Shown one piece after another: positions 43,528 to 51,861 of a stretch of DNA of 64,000 nucleotides; position 1 is the stretch's first letter, and each line of letters begins with the position of its first letter. Where the stretch lies: positions 248,001 through 312,000 of the forward strand of contig NZ_SORN01000003.1 of assembly GCF_004366635.1 (NCBI RefSeq), written 5' to 3'. Source of the stretch: Roseinatronobacter bogoriensis DSM 18756. GTDB lineage: Bacteria > Pseudomonadota > Alphaproteobacteria > Rhodobacterales > Rhodobacteraceae. The notes beneath the pieces are model-generated. The model was given only the letters and a program-made list of their open reading frames with translations. It did no database searches and had not been told where the DNA came from. The position numbers were made by a program, and so were the translations under genes.

Positions 43528-45696
43528 ATGGGCAATTCTGGCGGAAATGGTCGCAAACTTACCGCTGACCGGCGCGAAGTGCGACCTTCCCGGACAGCGC
43601 AGGCGCGCCCGAGGAAGGCGGCCGTGCGAAAAACCGCGCCTGCAAAGCGCAAATCCGGTAATATCTTTGTCAGGTTCATCGCTGCAACTGTCGGCCTGAT
43701 CTGGAAACTGATCTGGGGTGTTACATGGCGGCTTGGCGCAACGGTTGCCATGCTGCTGTTTCTTGCGTCAGCCTATTATTACATGGTCATGCCGCCCTTG
43801 GGCGATTTGCTGGATGCGCGTGCGCGCGGTTCCGTCACAATGACCGATTCCTCGGGCAATGTCTTTGCCTGGCGGGGCGAAACATTTGGCGGGATCATCA
43901 CGGCCGATACAGTGTCGCCCTATCTGAAGAATGCGATCATCGCGACAGAAGACCGGCGTTTCTACAGCCATTTGGGCGTATCCCCGCGCGGGATTGCAGG
44001 GGCGATCCGGTCAAACATGCAGTCGGGGCGCAGCGCGTTTTCCGGTGCGGGCGGGTCAACCATCACGCAGCAGGTCGCGAAACTGTTGTGCCTTGGTGTC
44101 CCGTTTGACCCCGATGAATGGTCGTCCGAAGCGGCGTACGAGGCCGATTGCCGCCGTGGCACCATCTGGCGCAAGATCAAGGAATTGCCCTTTGCCTTCG
44201 CCCTGGAGGCCAGCTTTTCCAAAGACGAGATTCTGACAATCTACATGAACCGCGCCTTTCTTGGGGCGGGCGCGCGCGGGTTTGAAGCTGCGTCACAGCG
44301 CTATTTCGGGCGTTCCGCGAATGAGGTCGGCCCAGCCGAAGGCGCGATGCTGGCCGGATTGCTAGTCGCCCCTTCGACCTTTGCGCCGACGCGCAACCTT
44401 GCCCGCGCCCAAGCCCGCGCGAATGTGGTGATCGGCCTGATGCATGAACAGGGCTATCTGACCGAATACGAACTCGCAGAGGCACGTTCCTACCCTGCAA
44501 CGCTTTCCAGCAGCGCCGAAGCGCAGCGCGGGATCGCTTTTGCTGATTGGCTCATGCAGTCAGGCCCCGCCTTTCTGACACGCGACACAACCGAAGATGT
44601 GATGATGCGCACCACATTTGACCCGCGCATCCAGACCGCCATTGAAGAGGCGGTGACCCATGTGTTCGACACCCGTGTGCGCGACGGGTCCGAAGCAGAG
44701 GTTGCGGTGGTCGTCATGTCCCCGGATGGGGCCGTGCGCGGCATGGTGGGGGGGCGCTCTGCCAGTGTCGGGGGCTTTAACCGGGCAACGCAGGCCATGC
44801 GCCAGACAGGGTCGGCATTCAAACCTTTCCTCTATGCCGCTGCGCTGGAAAACGGGTTCGAGCCGTTTGATATTGTCGAAGATGCGCCCTTGACCATTAC
44901 CACCCCGGGTTCGGGCGCATGGTCGCCACGAAACTACGACAATGAATTCCGTGGCTTTGTCACCATGACCGAAGCCTTGGCGCGGTCCCTCAACACCCCC
45001 GCAGTCCGCATATCCGAGGCGATGGGACGCGAGCGTGTGCGCGAAGTGGCAAACCAGTTCGGCTTGCATAGTGACCTTGCCGAAGGTCCGGCACTGGCAT
45101 TGGGCGCATCAGAAGCCAATCTTCTGGAAATGACCGCTGCCTATGCAGGTATTCTTAGCGGCGGCAATGTCGTGCGGCCCTATGGCATCGAACAGCTTCG
45201 CCTGCTGCAAGAATCCGCTCCCTTGTTCGAGGCCCGCGCCGGCGTGGGCGAAAGCGTCATCTCAGAGCGTTCGGCACAGGTCCTGACATGGATGATGACA
45301 CAGGTGGTGACTGATGGAACCGGCGGGCGCGCGCGTCTGAATGACCGAGAGGTCGCGGGCAAGACCGGCACCACGCAAGCCTCTCGGGATGCGTGGTTCA
45401 TCGGCTACACGGCCGATTATGTCGCCGGGGTCTGGATGGGGTATGACGACAACTCGCCGCTTCAGGGTGTGACCGGAGGTGGCCTGCCTGCCGAGATATG
45501 GCGCGAAGCGATGGAGCGTGTGCATAATGGCGTGCCCGCCCGTCCGCTGCCAATGATCGTGCCTGAACGCCCTGTCCTTGAGGCACCGCAAACCGCGCCT
45601 GCCCCCGATGCTCAACCGTTTTCCGGGCAAAACATCGGTAACACCCTCGAAGACACGATCAGAGGGGTGCTTGGCTCCATCTTCGGGGGAAATTGA
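43528..45696 (+). CDS. Class A penicillin-binding protein (PBP1A/1C type)
   Basis: A 722-aa bifunctional peptidoglycan synthase. A basic cytoplasmic tail and one membrane helix precede the glycosyltransferase 51 domain (TEDRRFYSHLG, GGSTITQQVAKLL) and the transpeptidase domain, whose motifs are SAFK, SLN and KTGTT. The start at 43528 is preferred, with TTGAGG upstream; in-frame ATGs at 43435 and 43489 lack such sites. The C-terminus is proline-rich. Confidence 0.92.
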   Translation: MGNSGGNGRKLTADRREVRPSRTAQARPRKAAVRKTAPAKRKSGNIFVRFIAATVGLIWKLIWGVTWRLGATVAMLLFLASAYYYMVMPPLGDLLDARARGSVTMTDSSGNVFAWRGETFGGIITADTVSPYLKNAIIATEDRRFYSHLGVSPRGIAGAIRSNMQSGRSAFSGAGGSTITQQVAKLLCLGVPFDPDEWSSEAAYEADCRRGTIWRKIKELPFAFALEASFSKDEILTIYMNRAFLGAGARGFEAASQRYFGRSANEVGPAEGAMLAGLLVAPSTFAPTRNLARAQARANVVIGLMHEQGYLTEYELAEARSYPATLSSSAEAQRGIAFADWLMQSGPAFLTRDTTEDVMMRTTFDPRIQTAIEEAVTHVFDTRVRDGSEAEVAVVVMSPDGAVRGMVGGRSASVGGFNRATQAMRQTGSAFKPFLYAAALENGFEPFDIVEDAPLTITTPGSGAWSPRNYDNEFRGFVTMTEALARSLNTPAVRISEAMGRERVREVANQFGLHSDLAEGPALALGASEANLLEMTAAYAGILSGGNVVRPYGIEQLRLLQESAPLFEARAGVGESVISERSAQVLTWMMTQVVTDGTGGRARLNDREVAGKTGTTQASRDAWFIGYTADYVAGVWMGYDDNSPLQGVTGGGLPAEIWREAMERVHNGVPARPLPMIVPERPVLEAPQTAPAPDAQPFSGQNIGNTLEDTIRGVLGSIFGGN

Positions 45697-45735
45697 CAGC
45701 GCAGTTTAACCGCGCTTGTCACACTGCAGCGTGGG

Positions 45736-46545
45736 TCAACTGTTCAGCAAGGCGGCAAGACGCAGTCTGATTTCGTCAACCGTTGTGACATACCCGGTCA
45801 AGGCTGGCTCTGATGCGGGCAATGCAGAAATGATATCCGGCGCCAGAAGGTAGGGCAGGATCAAGATCACCGCGACCAATATCGGCAAAGCCAGCCCAAT
45901 TCGGAAACTGCGTCTGCGCATATCTGTCGTGGCGGGCAGATCGAATTCCCCGCTCTTGCGTCGCCCCCGGCTGTTTCCGATAGGTTCCAGTGATGCGCTG
46001 ATATCCTCGATATCCGGAAAGGTTGCTTGCGCGGATTTCGGGGCTTCGACTTGGGTATCCTCCGGCGCGGTCGGGGTCTTCGCCTTTGGCTCGGTCGGCC
46101 AGGGCTCCGGGCTGGCAAGCCCCAGATCCGGCTGGGACTCCAGGGTTTCAGCTTCCTTGGCGCGCTGGCGGCTTTCGAATTCCGCTTCCTCGCGCAGGAT
46201 TTCAAGAACCTTTTCATCCACCTTGCGTGGCGGTGGCGGGGGTGCGAGCGTTTCGCTTGCGTCTGGCGCAGAGGGCTTCTCAGTTTCCGGCCCCGGTTCC
46301 TTCTGCGCTACTGGCTTCGGCTCTGATTCCGGTTTCGCCATCGGCTCTGAAGGTTGCTTTGCTTCAGGTTCGTTCACAGGCTGGCGCGGCGGCTCTTGCG
46401 GGCTGGCTGTTGGTGCCACTTGCGAGGATTTCTCCTGAAACCAGACATGCCCGCAAGAAGAACACTGAACCTCTCGCCCTGCATCAGGCAAGAGCGAGGC
46501 GTCAATTTCATATTGAGCGGTACATTCCGTGCAGACTATACGCAT
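45736..46545 (-). CDS. Zinc-ribbon (MJ0042-type) membrane protein
   Basis: A 269-aa protein with an N-terminal zinc-ribbon of the MJ0042 type (CTEC at residues 5-8, and CSSCGHVWF), a long P/E/K-rich disordered middle region (about residues 45-195), and one membrane helix near the C-terminus (IGLALPILVAVILILPYLLA). Function unknown; such proteins are common next to ftsE in Rhodobacteraceae, pointing to an envelope role by association only. The start at 46545 has AAGGAA upstream. It is divergent from ftsE. Confidence 0.85.
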   Translation of the reverse strand: MRIVCTECTAQYEIDASLLPDAGREVQCSSCGHVWFQEKSSQVAPTASPQEPPRQPVNEPEAKQPSEPMAKPESEPKPVAQKEPGPETEKPSAPDASETLAPPPPPRKVDEKVLEILREEAEFESRQRAKEAETLESQPDLGLASPEPWPTEPKAKTPTAPEDTQVEAPKSAQATFPDIEDISASLEPIGNSRGRRKSGEFDLPATTDMRRRSFRIGLALPILVAVILILPYLLAPDIISALPASEPALTGYVTTVDEIRLRLAALLNS

Positions 46546-46727
46546 GACATTTCCTTGGTCAAAACCGCAACGCGGGGCATTGGCGAGCCATCCAGTATGA
46601 TGTAGCAAGCGTGAAGGCGTTCTCCAAGTTTATTAACAGGTCAGATGATGGGAACTCGCAAAATGGTCGGTCTTTGGGGGGAGAGCGTGCCTGATAACTG
46701 GCAAATCCGCGCAACTCCGGACCGTTC

Positions 46728-47399
46728 ATGATTGTCTTGGACAATGTATCGCATGACTACGGCGGCGGCCCGCTGTTTCGCGACGTCTCGCTGCGGCTGG
46801 AACAAGGCAGTTTCCATTTTCTGACAGGCCCTTCCGGGGCTGGCAAAAGCACCTTTCTGAAACTGTGTTATGGCGAATTGCAACCTAGCGCCGGGCAGGT
46901 CAGCGTTTTGGGCCGCGATCTGGGGCAGATGACCCGCGACCAACTGGCCGAAACGCGCCAGCGCATAGGCGTTGTGCATCAGGATTGTCAGTTTCTGGAT
47001 CATCTTACCGTCGAACAGAATGTGGGCCTTCCATTAACTACAACGGGCCGCGAATTGACCGAAAGTGACCTGACAGACCTGCTGGGCTGGGTGGGACTGG
47101 GAGAGCATGCAAAAGCCCTGCCGCCAACCCTGTCAGGCGGGGAACGCCAGCGTGCGTCTCTTGCGCGCGCAGTCATCGTCGCACCCACACTGTTGCTGGC
47201 GGATGAACCTACGGGAAACCTCGACTGGGAAATGTCGCAGCGCTTGCTGATGCTGATGGTCGAATTGAACCGAATGGGTACTGCCATCGTGATCGCAACG
47301 CATGACATGAATCTGATCCGTTTTGCAAAAGCGCATGTCAATGCACGCGTGCTGCGCTTCTCGGGGCGCAAGTTGCAGATTGCAGGGGCAGAATTGTGA
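46728..47399 (+). CDS. ftsE: Cell division ATP-binding protein FtsE
   Basis: A 223-aa ABC ATPase that works with FtsX at the septum to activate peptidoglycan hydrolases. Walker A is GPSGAGKST, the signature is LSGGERQRASLARA and Walker B is LLLADEPTGNLD. It overlaps ftsX by 4 bp. The start lies in a position without an obvious ribosome site. Confidence 0.95.
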   Translation: MIVLDNVSHDYGGGPLFRDVSLRLEQGSFHFLTGPSGAGKSTFLKLCYGELQPSAGQVSVLGRDLGQMTRDQLAETRQRIGVVHQDCQFLDHLTVEQNVGLPLTTTGRELTESDLTDLLGWVGLGEHAKALPPTLSGGERQRASLARAVIVAPTLLLADEPTGNLDWEMSQRLLMLMVELNRMGTAIVIATHDMNLIRFAKAHVNARVLRFSGRKLQIAGAEL

Positions 47400-48268
47400 G
47401 TGCGCGCGCGATCTCCGATCTGGTGGTGCCGGGGTCCGGGCAAAGCAACTGGCTGATCACCCTCAGCGCGGCGGCGATGGGCTTTCTGGCCGTATTTGCG
47501 CTGGCGCTTTCGGTCACTTCAGCAAATCTGGCGCGCGGCTGGTCCGCGTCACTCGCGCAGACCGCGACCGTTCGCATATCAGCCGCCGCAGATGAGATGG
47601 AGGCGCAAACCGCCATTGTTCTGGATGTCTTGCGCACCACACCCGGCATTGCCGAGGCCCGCGTCATGGTGGCCGAAGATCAGGCCGCATTGCTGGAAGC
47701 ATGGCTTGGCCCTGACCTGCCGCTGGATGCGCTGCCATTGCCCCGCCTGATAGAGCTGCGCGAGACGGAGGAGGGGCCAGACCGTCAAGGCCTGCGCTTG
47801 CGCCTGAGCGCCGAGGCGCCGGGCGCTGTTTATGACGACCACACCCGCTGGCGCAGGCCGCTGGTGCAGGCGGCGGCCCGAATGCGCGCCTTCTCGGTCT
47901 TTTCCCTGGTTTTGATCGGGGCGGTGATGTCCGCGATCATCGCGCTTGCGGCAAGTGCAAGCCTTGCGTCTAACGGGCAGGTGATCAAGGTCTTGCGTCT
48001 GGTCGGTGCCAAGGACCGCTTTATCGCGCGCGCCTTTGTGCGCCGAATTTCACGCAGGGCTGCGCTGGGCGCATCCGTGGGCACGCTGGCCGCATGTCTT
48101 GCGCTTTTAACCATGCCAGAGTTGCAGGGCACGGCCCATCTTCTGGCGGGAATCGGGTTTCAGGGCGTGGGTTGGGTGTTGCCGCTTGTCATTCCCGTTT
48201 TGACCACAGCCCTTGCCTGGGTCGCCAGCATGGCGACTGCTTTTCACGTCCTCAGAGGGGTTACCTGA
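47396..48268 (+). CDS. ftsX: Cell division protein FtsX
   Basis: A 290-aa permease-like membrane protein with an N-terminal helix (WLITLSAAAMGFLAVFALAL), a large periplasmic loop and three C-terminal helices, the FtsX layout. It starts with GTG overlapping the end of ftsE. FtsX passes the ATPase signal to periplasmic hydrolase regulators. Its last base is shared with the plsC start (TGATG). Confidence 0.93.
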   Translation: MSARAISDLVVPGSGQSNWLITLSAAAMGFLAVFALALSVTSANLARGWSASLAQTATVRISAAADEMEAQTAIVLDVLRTTPGIAEARVMVAEDQAALLEAWLGPDLPLDALPLPRLIELRETEEGPDRQGLRLRLSAEAPGAVYDDHTRWRRPLVQAAARMRAFSVFSLVLIGAVMSAIIALAASASLASNGQVIKVLRLVGAKDRFIARAFVRRISRRAALGASVGTLAACLALLTMPELQGTAHLLAGIGFQGVGWVLPLVIPVLTTALAWVASMATAFHVLRGVT

Positions 48269-49014
48269 TGCGTCACGCTGTGCAATGGGTCCGGTCCGTT
48301 GTGTTTATCGGGCAAATGTATCTCGCCATGCTGGTGCTGGCCGTGGTGTTTCTGCCCTATGCCATACTGCGCCGCGAAGGGGCTTTGCGGGCGATGCATA
48401 TTTACTGCCGCTATGTGCGCTGGTCTGCTGCCGTGATTGCGGGGTTGCGTTCGGAAATCCGTGGAGAGGTGCCGCAGGGCGCGGTTCTGATCGCGGCAAA
48501 GCACCAGTCTTTTTTCGATATCATCATGATCTTCGGCGCACTCCCACGTCCGCGTTTCATCATGAAAAAGCAACTGGTCTATGCCCCGATTCTGGGCTGG
48601 TATGCCTTGCGCGTGGGGTGCGTGCCGGTTGATCGTGGCAAGCGTGGACAGGCCATCAAGGAAATGACCGCGCGGGTCAAGGCGGGCACGGAAGAGGCAG
48701 GCCAACTGATTATCTATCCCCAAGGCACCCGCGTCGCGCCCGGCGTAAAGATGCCCTATAAGGTGGGAACTGCGGTACTATACGAAGAACTGGCACAGGA
48801 TTGCGTGCCTGTCGCCACGAATGTCGGTATGTTCTGGCCCCGCCATAGCCTGTTTCGCAAACCCGGTCTTGCGGTGGTCGAATTCTTGCCACCTATTCCC
48901 GCTGGCCGGCCGCTTCGGTCCTTCCTGACGGAACTGGAGCAGCAGGTCGAAGAAACATCGGACAAGCTGGCGGATGAAGCCCGCGAACAACTGCGCCAAA
49001 GCGCAGAAATGTGA
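48268..49014 (+). CDS. plsC: 1-acylglycerol-3-phosphate O-acyltransferase
   Basis: A 248-aa acyltransferase that makes phosphatidic acid. The catalytic HX4D motif is in KHQSFFDII, and the substrate-binding segments VPVDRG and YPQGTRVAPG follow. An N-terminal hydrophobic helix anchors it to the membrane. The start at 48268 overlaps the ftsX stop, so lipid synthesis and division genes are translationally coupled here. Confidence 0.94.
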   Translation: MRHAVQWVRSVVFIGQMYLAMLVLAVVFLPYAILRREGALRAMHIYCRYVRWSAAVIAGLRSEIRGEVPQGAVLIAAKHQSFFDIIMIFGALPRPRFIMKKQLVYAPILGWYALRVGCVPVDRGKRGQAIKEMTARVKAGTEEAGQLIIYPQGTRVAPGVKMPYKVGTAVLYEELAQDCVPVATNVGMFWPRHSLFRKPGLAVVEFLPPIPAGRPLRSFLTELEQQVEETSDKLADEAREQLRQSAEM

Positions 49015-49061
49015 TAGTGACGCCGGGGCACCGGACAGCAAAAGCGACAAGAGGGGCAAAA

Positions 49062-49502
49062 ATGGCAACCGCGAAGATCGAAATTCTTAATGGCCCGAAC
49101 CTGAACCTGCTGGGGCAGCGCCAGCCAGAAATTTATGGCCATGAGACATTGGAAGATGTCGGGAATGCCTGTGCCCGGCTTGGTCAGGAACTCGGGATGC
49201 AGGTCAGGTGCAGGCAATCCAATCATGAAGGTGTGCTGATTGACATGATCCATGATGCGCGGGGCGCAGCCCAAGGCATCATTATCAATCCGGCAGCCTT
49301 TACGCATACTTCGGTTGCCATTCTGGATGCGCTCAGCGCATTCGAGGGGCCGGTGATCGAGGTGCATATCTCCAATATCCACAAACGCGAGGCGTTTCGC
49401 CACCATTCTTATATCAGCGCCCGCGCCGATGCGCTGATTTCCGGTTGCGGCACGCAAGGGTATTTGCTGGCGCTACAGCATATGGCCCGCTTGCTGGGCT
49501 AA
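49062..49502 (+). CDS. aroQ: Type II 3-dehydroquinate dehydratase
   Basis: A 146-aa dehydroquinase of the shikimate pathway. ILNGPNLNLLGQRQPEIYG holds the flexible-loop arginine and the catalytic tyrosine, and INPAAFTHTS and EVHISNIHKREAFRHHS complete the site. The start at 49062 follows GAGGGG. The length is typical. The second copy of the structured repeat begins 22 bp after its stop. Confidence 0.96.
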   Translation: MATAKIEILNGPNLNLLGQRQPEIYGHETLEDVGNACARLGQELGMQVRCRQSNHEGVLIDMIHDARGAAQGIIINPAAFTHTSVAILDALSAFEGPVIEVHISNIHKREAFRHHSYISARADALISGCGTQGYLLALQHMARLLG

Positions 49503-49524
49503 GGTGCGCTGCGGGCTTTGAGCG

Positions 49525-49700
49525 GCGCGGAATCAAGGCGCAAAGCGCCGCCGCGCATCGCCGGGCCGCCCCCACGGCACGGCGATTTGGCTGCCACCAG
49601 CGTAAAGATCTGATCTTGCGCGGATTTGGCCAGCATAAAACGCCACAGATTTAACCGAGGATCGCCGCACCGCGGCCCGACGCTGCACGGCTTTGCACCC
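49525..49700 (+). repeat. Structured interspersed repeat, copy 2
   Basis: About 176 bp homologous to copies 1 and 3, in the same orientation. The first hairpin is GGCGC-aaa-GCGCC (49537-49549), 2 bp longer in the copy overall than the GGCC hairpins elsewhere, with both arms changed together. The second hairpin spans 49557-49586. It occupies much of the 396-bp gap between aroQ and the response regulator; the rest (49701-49898) shows no recognisable gene. Confidence 0.9.
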
Positions 49701-49898
49701 GCCCCCCCCAACAACACGCGCAAGACAGGCAGGAAACACCTTGCTGAATGCCCGTATCTGTCCTTAAGACTATTGAAGGGGGTAAAATTCGCGCGCCTTG
49801 TTGCTATGCTTTGGCCTAAGTTCAACGGCAGCGCGAACGAGCATGTGATGCGTGAATCAATGATTACAATGAATGCAGTCACCAGAGAGAGGGGCGAG

Positions 49899-50558
49899 AT
49901 GATACTGGTGATCGACGATCATCCCCTGTTTTGCGAAGCGCTGCAAATGACATTGTCCGATGCTCTGGGCCTGTCGCAGATCGAAACGCGGGATTCACTT
50001 GGCGCCGCGCTCGAGGCATTTCGCAGCGGGCTGGAAGTGGATGCGATTGTGCTGGACCTCAACCTGCCCGATGTCGCGGGACTTGATGGCCTGACACGCC
50101 TGCGCAACGCTGCGCCGGGGGTTCCCGTGATCGTTGTCTCCTCCATGTCGGACGACCGGATCATTACCGCAGTGCTGCATGCGGGCGCGGCGGGGTTTGT
50201 CCCAAAACACAGCCCCCGCGAAGACTTTGTTGCCGCTGTCCGTGCCGTGTCGCAAGGGGGCAGCTACCTGCCGTGTGATTACACCCCCCCTGCCAAAGAC
50301 GCGGACCCCGATGCCGAGCGTGACGCCATTGACCGCCTGTCTGAACTGACACCGCAACAGGGCCGGATTCTGGCGCTGGTCTGCGAAGGTTATCTGAACA
50401 AGCAGATCGCCTATGAGTTGTCGATCAGTGAAACCACGGTCAAGGCCCATGTCACCGCGATCCTGCGCAAGCTTGGCGCACAAAGCCGCACACAGGCCGT
50501 GCGGATTGCAAATTCTGCCAGCTATGCCGAAATCCTGCGCGACAAGGCCAAGCCCTGA
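49899..50558 (+). CDS. LuxR-family response regulator
   Basis: A 219-aa NarL/FixJ-type regulator. The receiver has the acidic pair in VIDDHPLF, phospho-acceptor Asp53 in VLDLNLPD and the conserved lysine in VPKHS. A LuxR helix-turn-helix (LTPQQGRILALVCEGYLN, SISETTVKAH) covers residues 150-205. The frame is open from 49626, but that part is repeat-derived; the start at 49899 (MILVIDDHP) follows AGAGGGG. In-frame ATGs at 49848 and 49869 are alternatives. It is probably the partner of the hybrid kinase two genes downstream. Confidence 0.88.
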   Translation: MILVIDDHPLFCEALQMTLSDALGLSQIETRDSLGAALEAFRSGLEVDAIVLDLNLPDVAGLDGLTRLRNAAPGVPVIVVSSMSDDRIITAVLHAGAAGFVPKHSPREDFVAAVRAVSQGGSYLPCDYTPPAKDADPDAERDAIDRLSELTPQQGRILALVCEGYLNKQIAYELSISETTVKAHVTAILRKLGAQSRTQAVRIANSASYAEILRDKAKP

Positions 50559-50658
50559 CGCAACCAAACTCTTTGCGTGACCTGCAAATCTTGCGCTAGA
50601 CTGGTTGCGTTGTCGAAGCAGACAGCACCCCGCTGATGGCCATAGGGAGGAGCGCCAG

Positions 50659-51861
50659 ATGCTGCGGTCAGAGGCATTCATCACGCGCGCGCAATCATCC
50701 GAACCGGACACGGCGCGGGCCATTTCCGATGTGCTGGCGCAACTGTCCTGCCCCGATCTGGCGCTGATCATCCTGTTTGTGGGCGAAGGCCATGACTTGC
50801 CCACACTGGAACACGCCCTTGCCCCCCTCGACGGTGTGACCCGGATCATTGGCTGTACCACCGCCGGAGAGATAGCCTCAGGCGGTTATCTGGAAGGGCA
50901 GATCGTGGCGCTTGGGCTGCCGCGCAGCCTGTTTCGTGTGGCGACAGGCTGTCTGACCAACCTGCATCGCTTCAGCCCCGAAACCGCCCGCGATCTGGCC
51001 TTTGAATTGCGCGCAGAGGTCACATTTTCCACAGCCGATTGGGCTAATGAAGTGGCGTTTTTGCTGACTGACGGGTTGTCCATGATGGAAGATCAGCTTG
51101 TCTGGGCCTTGTCCGAGGCGCTGGGCCAAAGCCCGCTTGTGGGCGGCTCTGCCGGCGATGGGTTGCGCTTTGGCAAGACATTCGTGCTGCATGGCGCGCG
51201 GTTCATGACCGATGCCGCCGTGCTGGCGGTGCTGCGCACGCCGTGCCGGATCACGGCCTTTCGTTTCGATCATCTGGAACCCACCGACCAGCGTATGGTC
51301 GTGACCAATGCCTGCCCCGCGCAACGTCTGGTGCGCGAAATCAACGGTATGCCCGCCGGGCCGGAATATGCCCGTATTCTGGGCAAAGACCCGCAACAGC
51401 TTTCACCGTTCATCTTTGCGGCCAATCCGGTGGTCTCGAAAATCGGGGATGAACATCATGTGCTTGCCATCCAGCGGGTCGAACCAGATGGCACTTTGCG
51501 GTTTTTTTCCGCGATCGAGCCGGGCCTTGTCCTGCGCCTTGCGCAAAGCACCGATCTGGAGGCGCATCTGGAACGCGAACTTGCCCGCCTTGCCCCAAAG
51601 GGCGAACGCCCCACAATTCTGGCCTGCGACTGCATCCTGCGCCGTCTGGAGGCCGAGAATACCCAAACCCGCCACCGTATCTCGCGCGTGCTGGATGCAT
51701 ATGGTGTCACCGGCTTCAACACCTACGGAGAGCAGTTCAACCTAGTGCATGTGAACCAGACATTTACCGGGCTGGCATTCTATCCGCCCGATGAAGACAC
51801 CGACGCGATGCAGGCATCCGCCTTCTTTCCGCGCCAGACCGGAGCGCCCGCGAATGCTTGA
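50659..51861 (+). CDS. FIST-domain sensor protein (NosP-like)
   Basis: A 400-aa protein with FIST_N and FIST_C sensory domains. Landmarks are IIGCTTAGEIASGGY, ALGQSPLVGGSAGD (the FIST G-G-x-A-G-D block) and FNTYGEQFNLVHVNQTFTG at the C-terminus. No membrane or signal segment. In Pseudomonas and Shewanella such proteins (NosP) bind heme and nitric oxide and control a co-encoded kinase. The heme ligand cannot be assigned here. The start at 50659 follows GGGAGGAG. It overlaps the kinase gene by 8 bp. Confidence 0.88.
   Translation: MLRSEAFITRAQSSEPDTARAISDVLAQLSCPDLALIILFVGEGHDLPTLEHALAPLDGVTRIIGCTTAGEIASGGYLEGQIVALGLPRSLFRVATGCLTNLHRFSPETARDLAFELRAEVTFSTADWANEVAFLLTDGLSMMEDQLVWALSEALGQSPLVGGSAGDGLRFGKTFVLHGARFMTDAAVLAVLRTPCRITAFRFDHLEPTDQRMVVTNACPAQRLVREINGMPAGPEYARILGKDPQQLSPFIFAANPVVSKIGDEHHVLAIQRVEPDGTLRFFSAIEPGLVLRLAQSTDLEAHLERELARLAPKGERPTILACDCILRRLEAENTQTRHRISRVLDAYGVTGFNTYGEQFNLVHVNQTFTGLAFYPPDEDTDAMQASAFFPRQTGAPANA

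Noticed and set aside
49626..49898. An N-terminal extension of the LuxR regulator
   Set aside because: The first ~30 codons lie inside the repeat, are arginine/proline-rich and resemble no receiver domain; the start at 49899 gives a normal receiver N-terminus.
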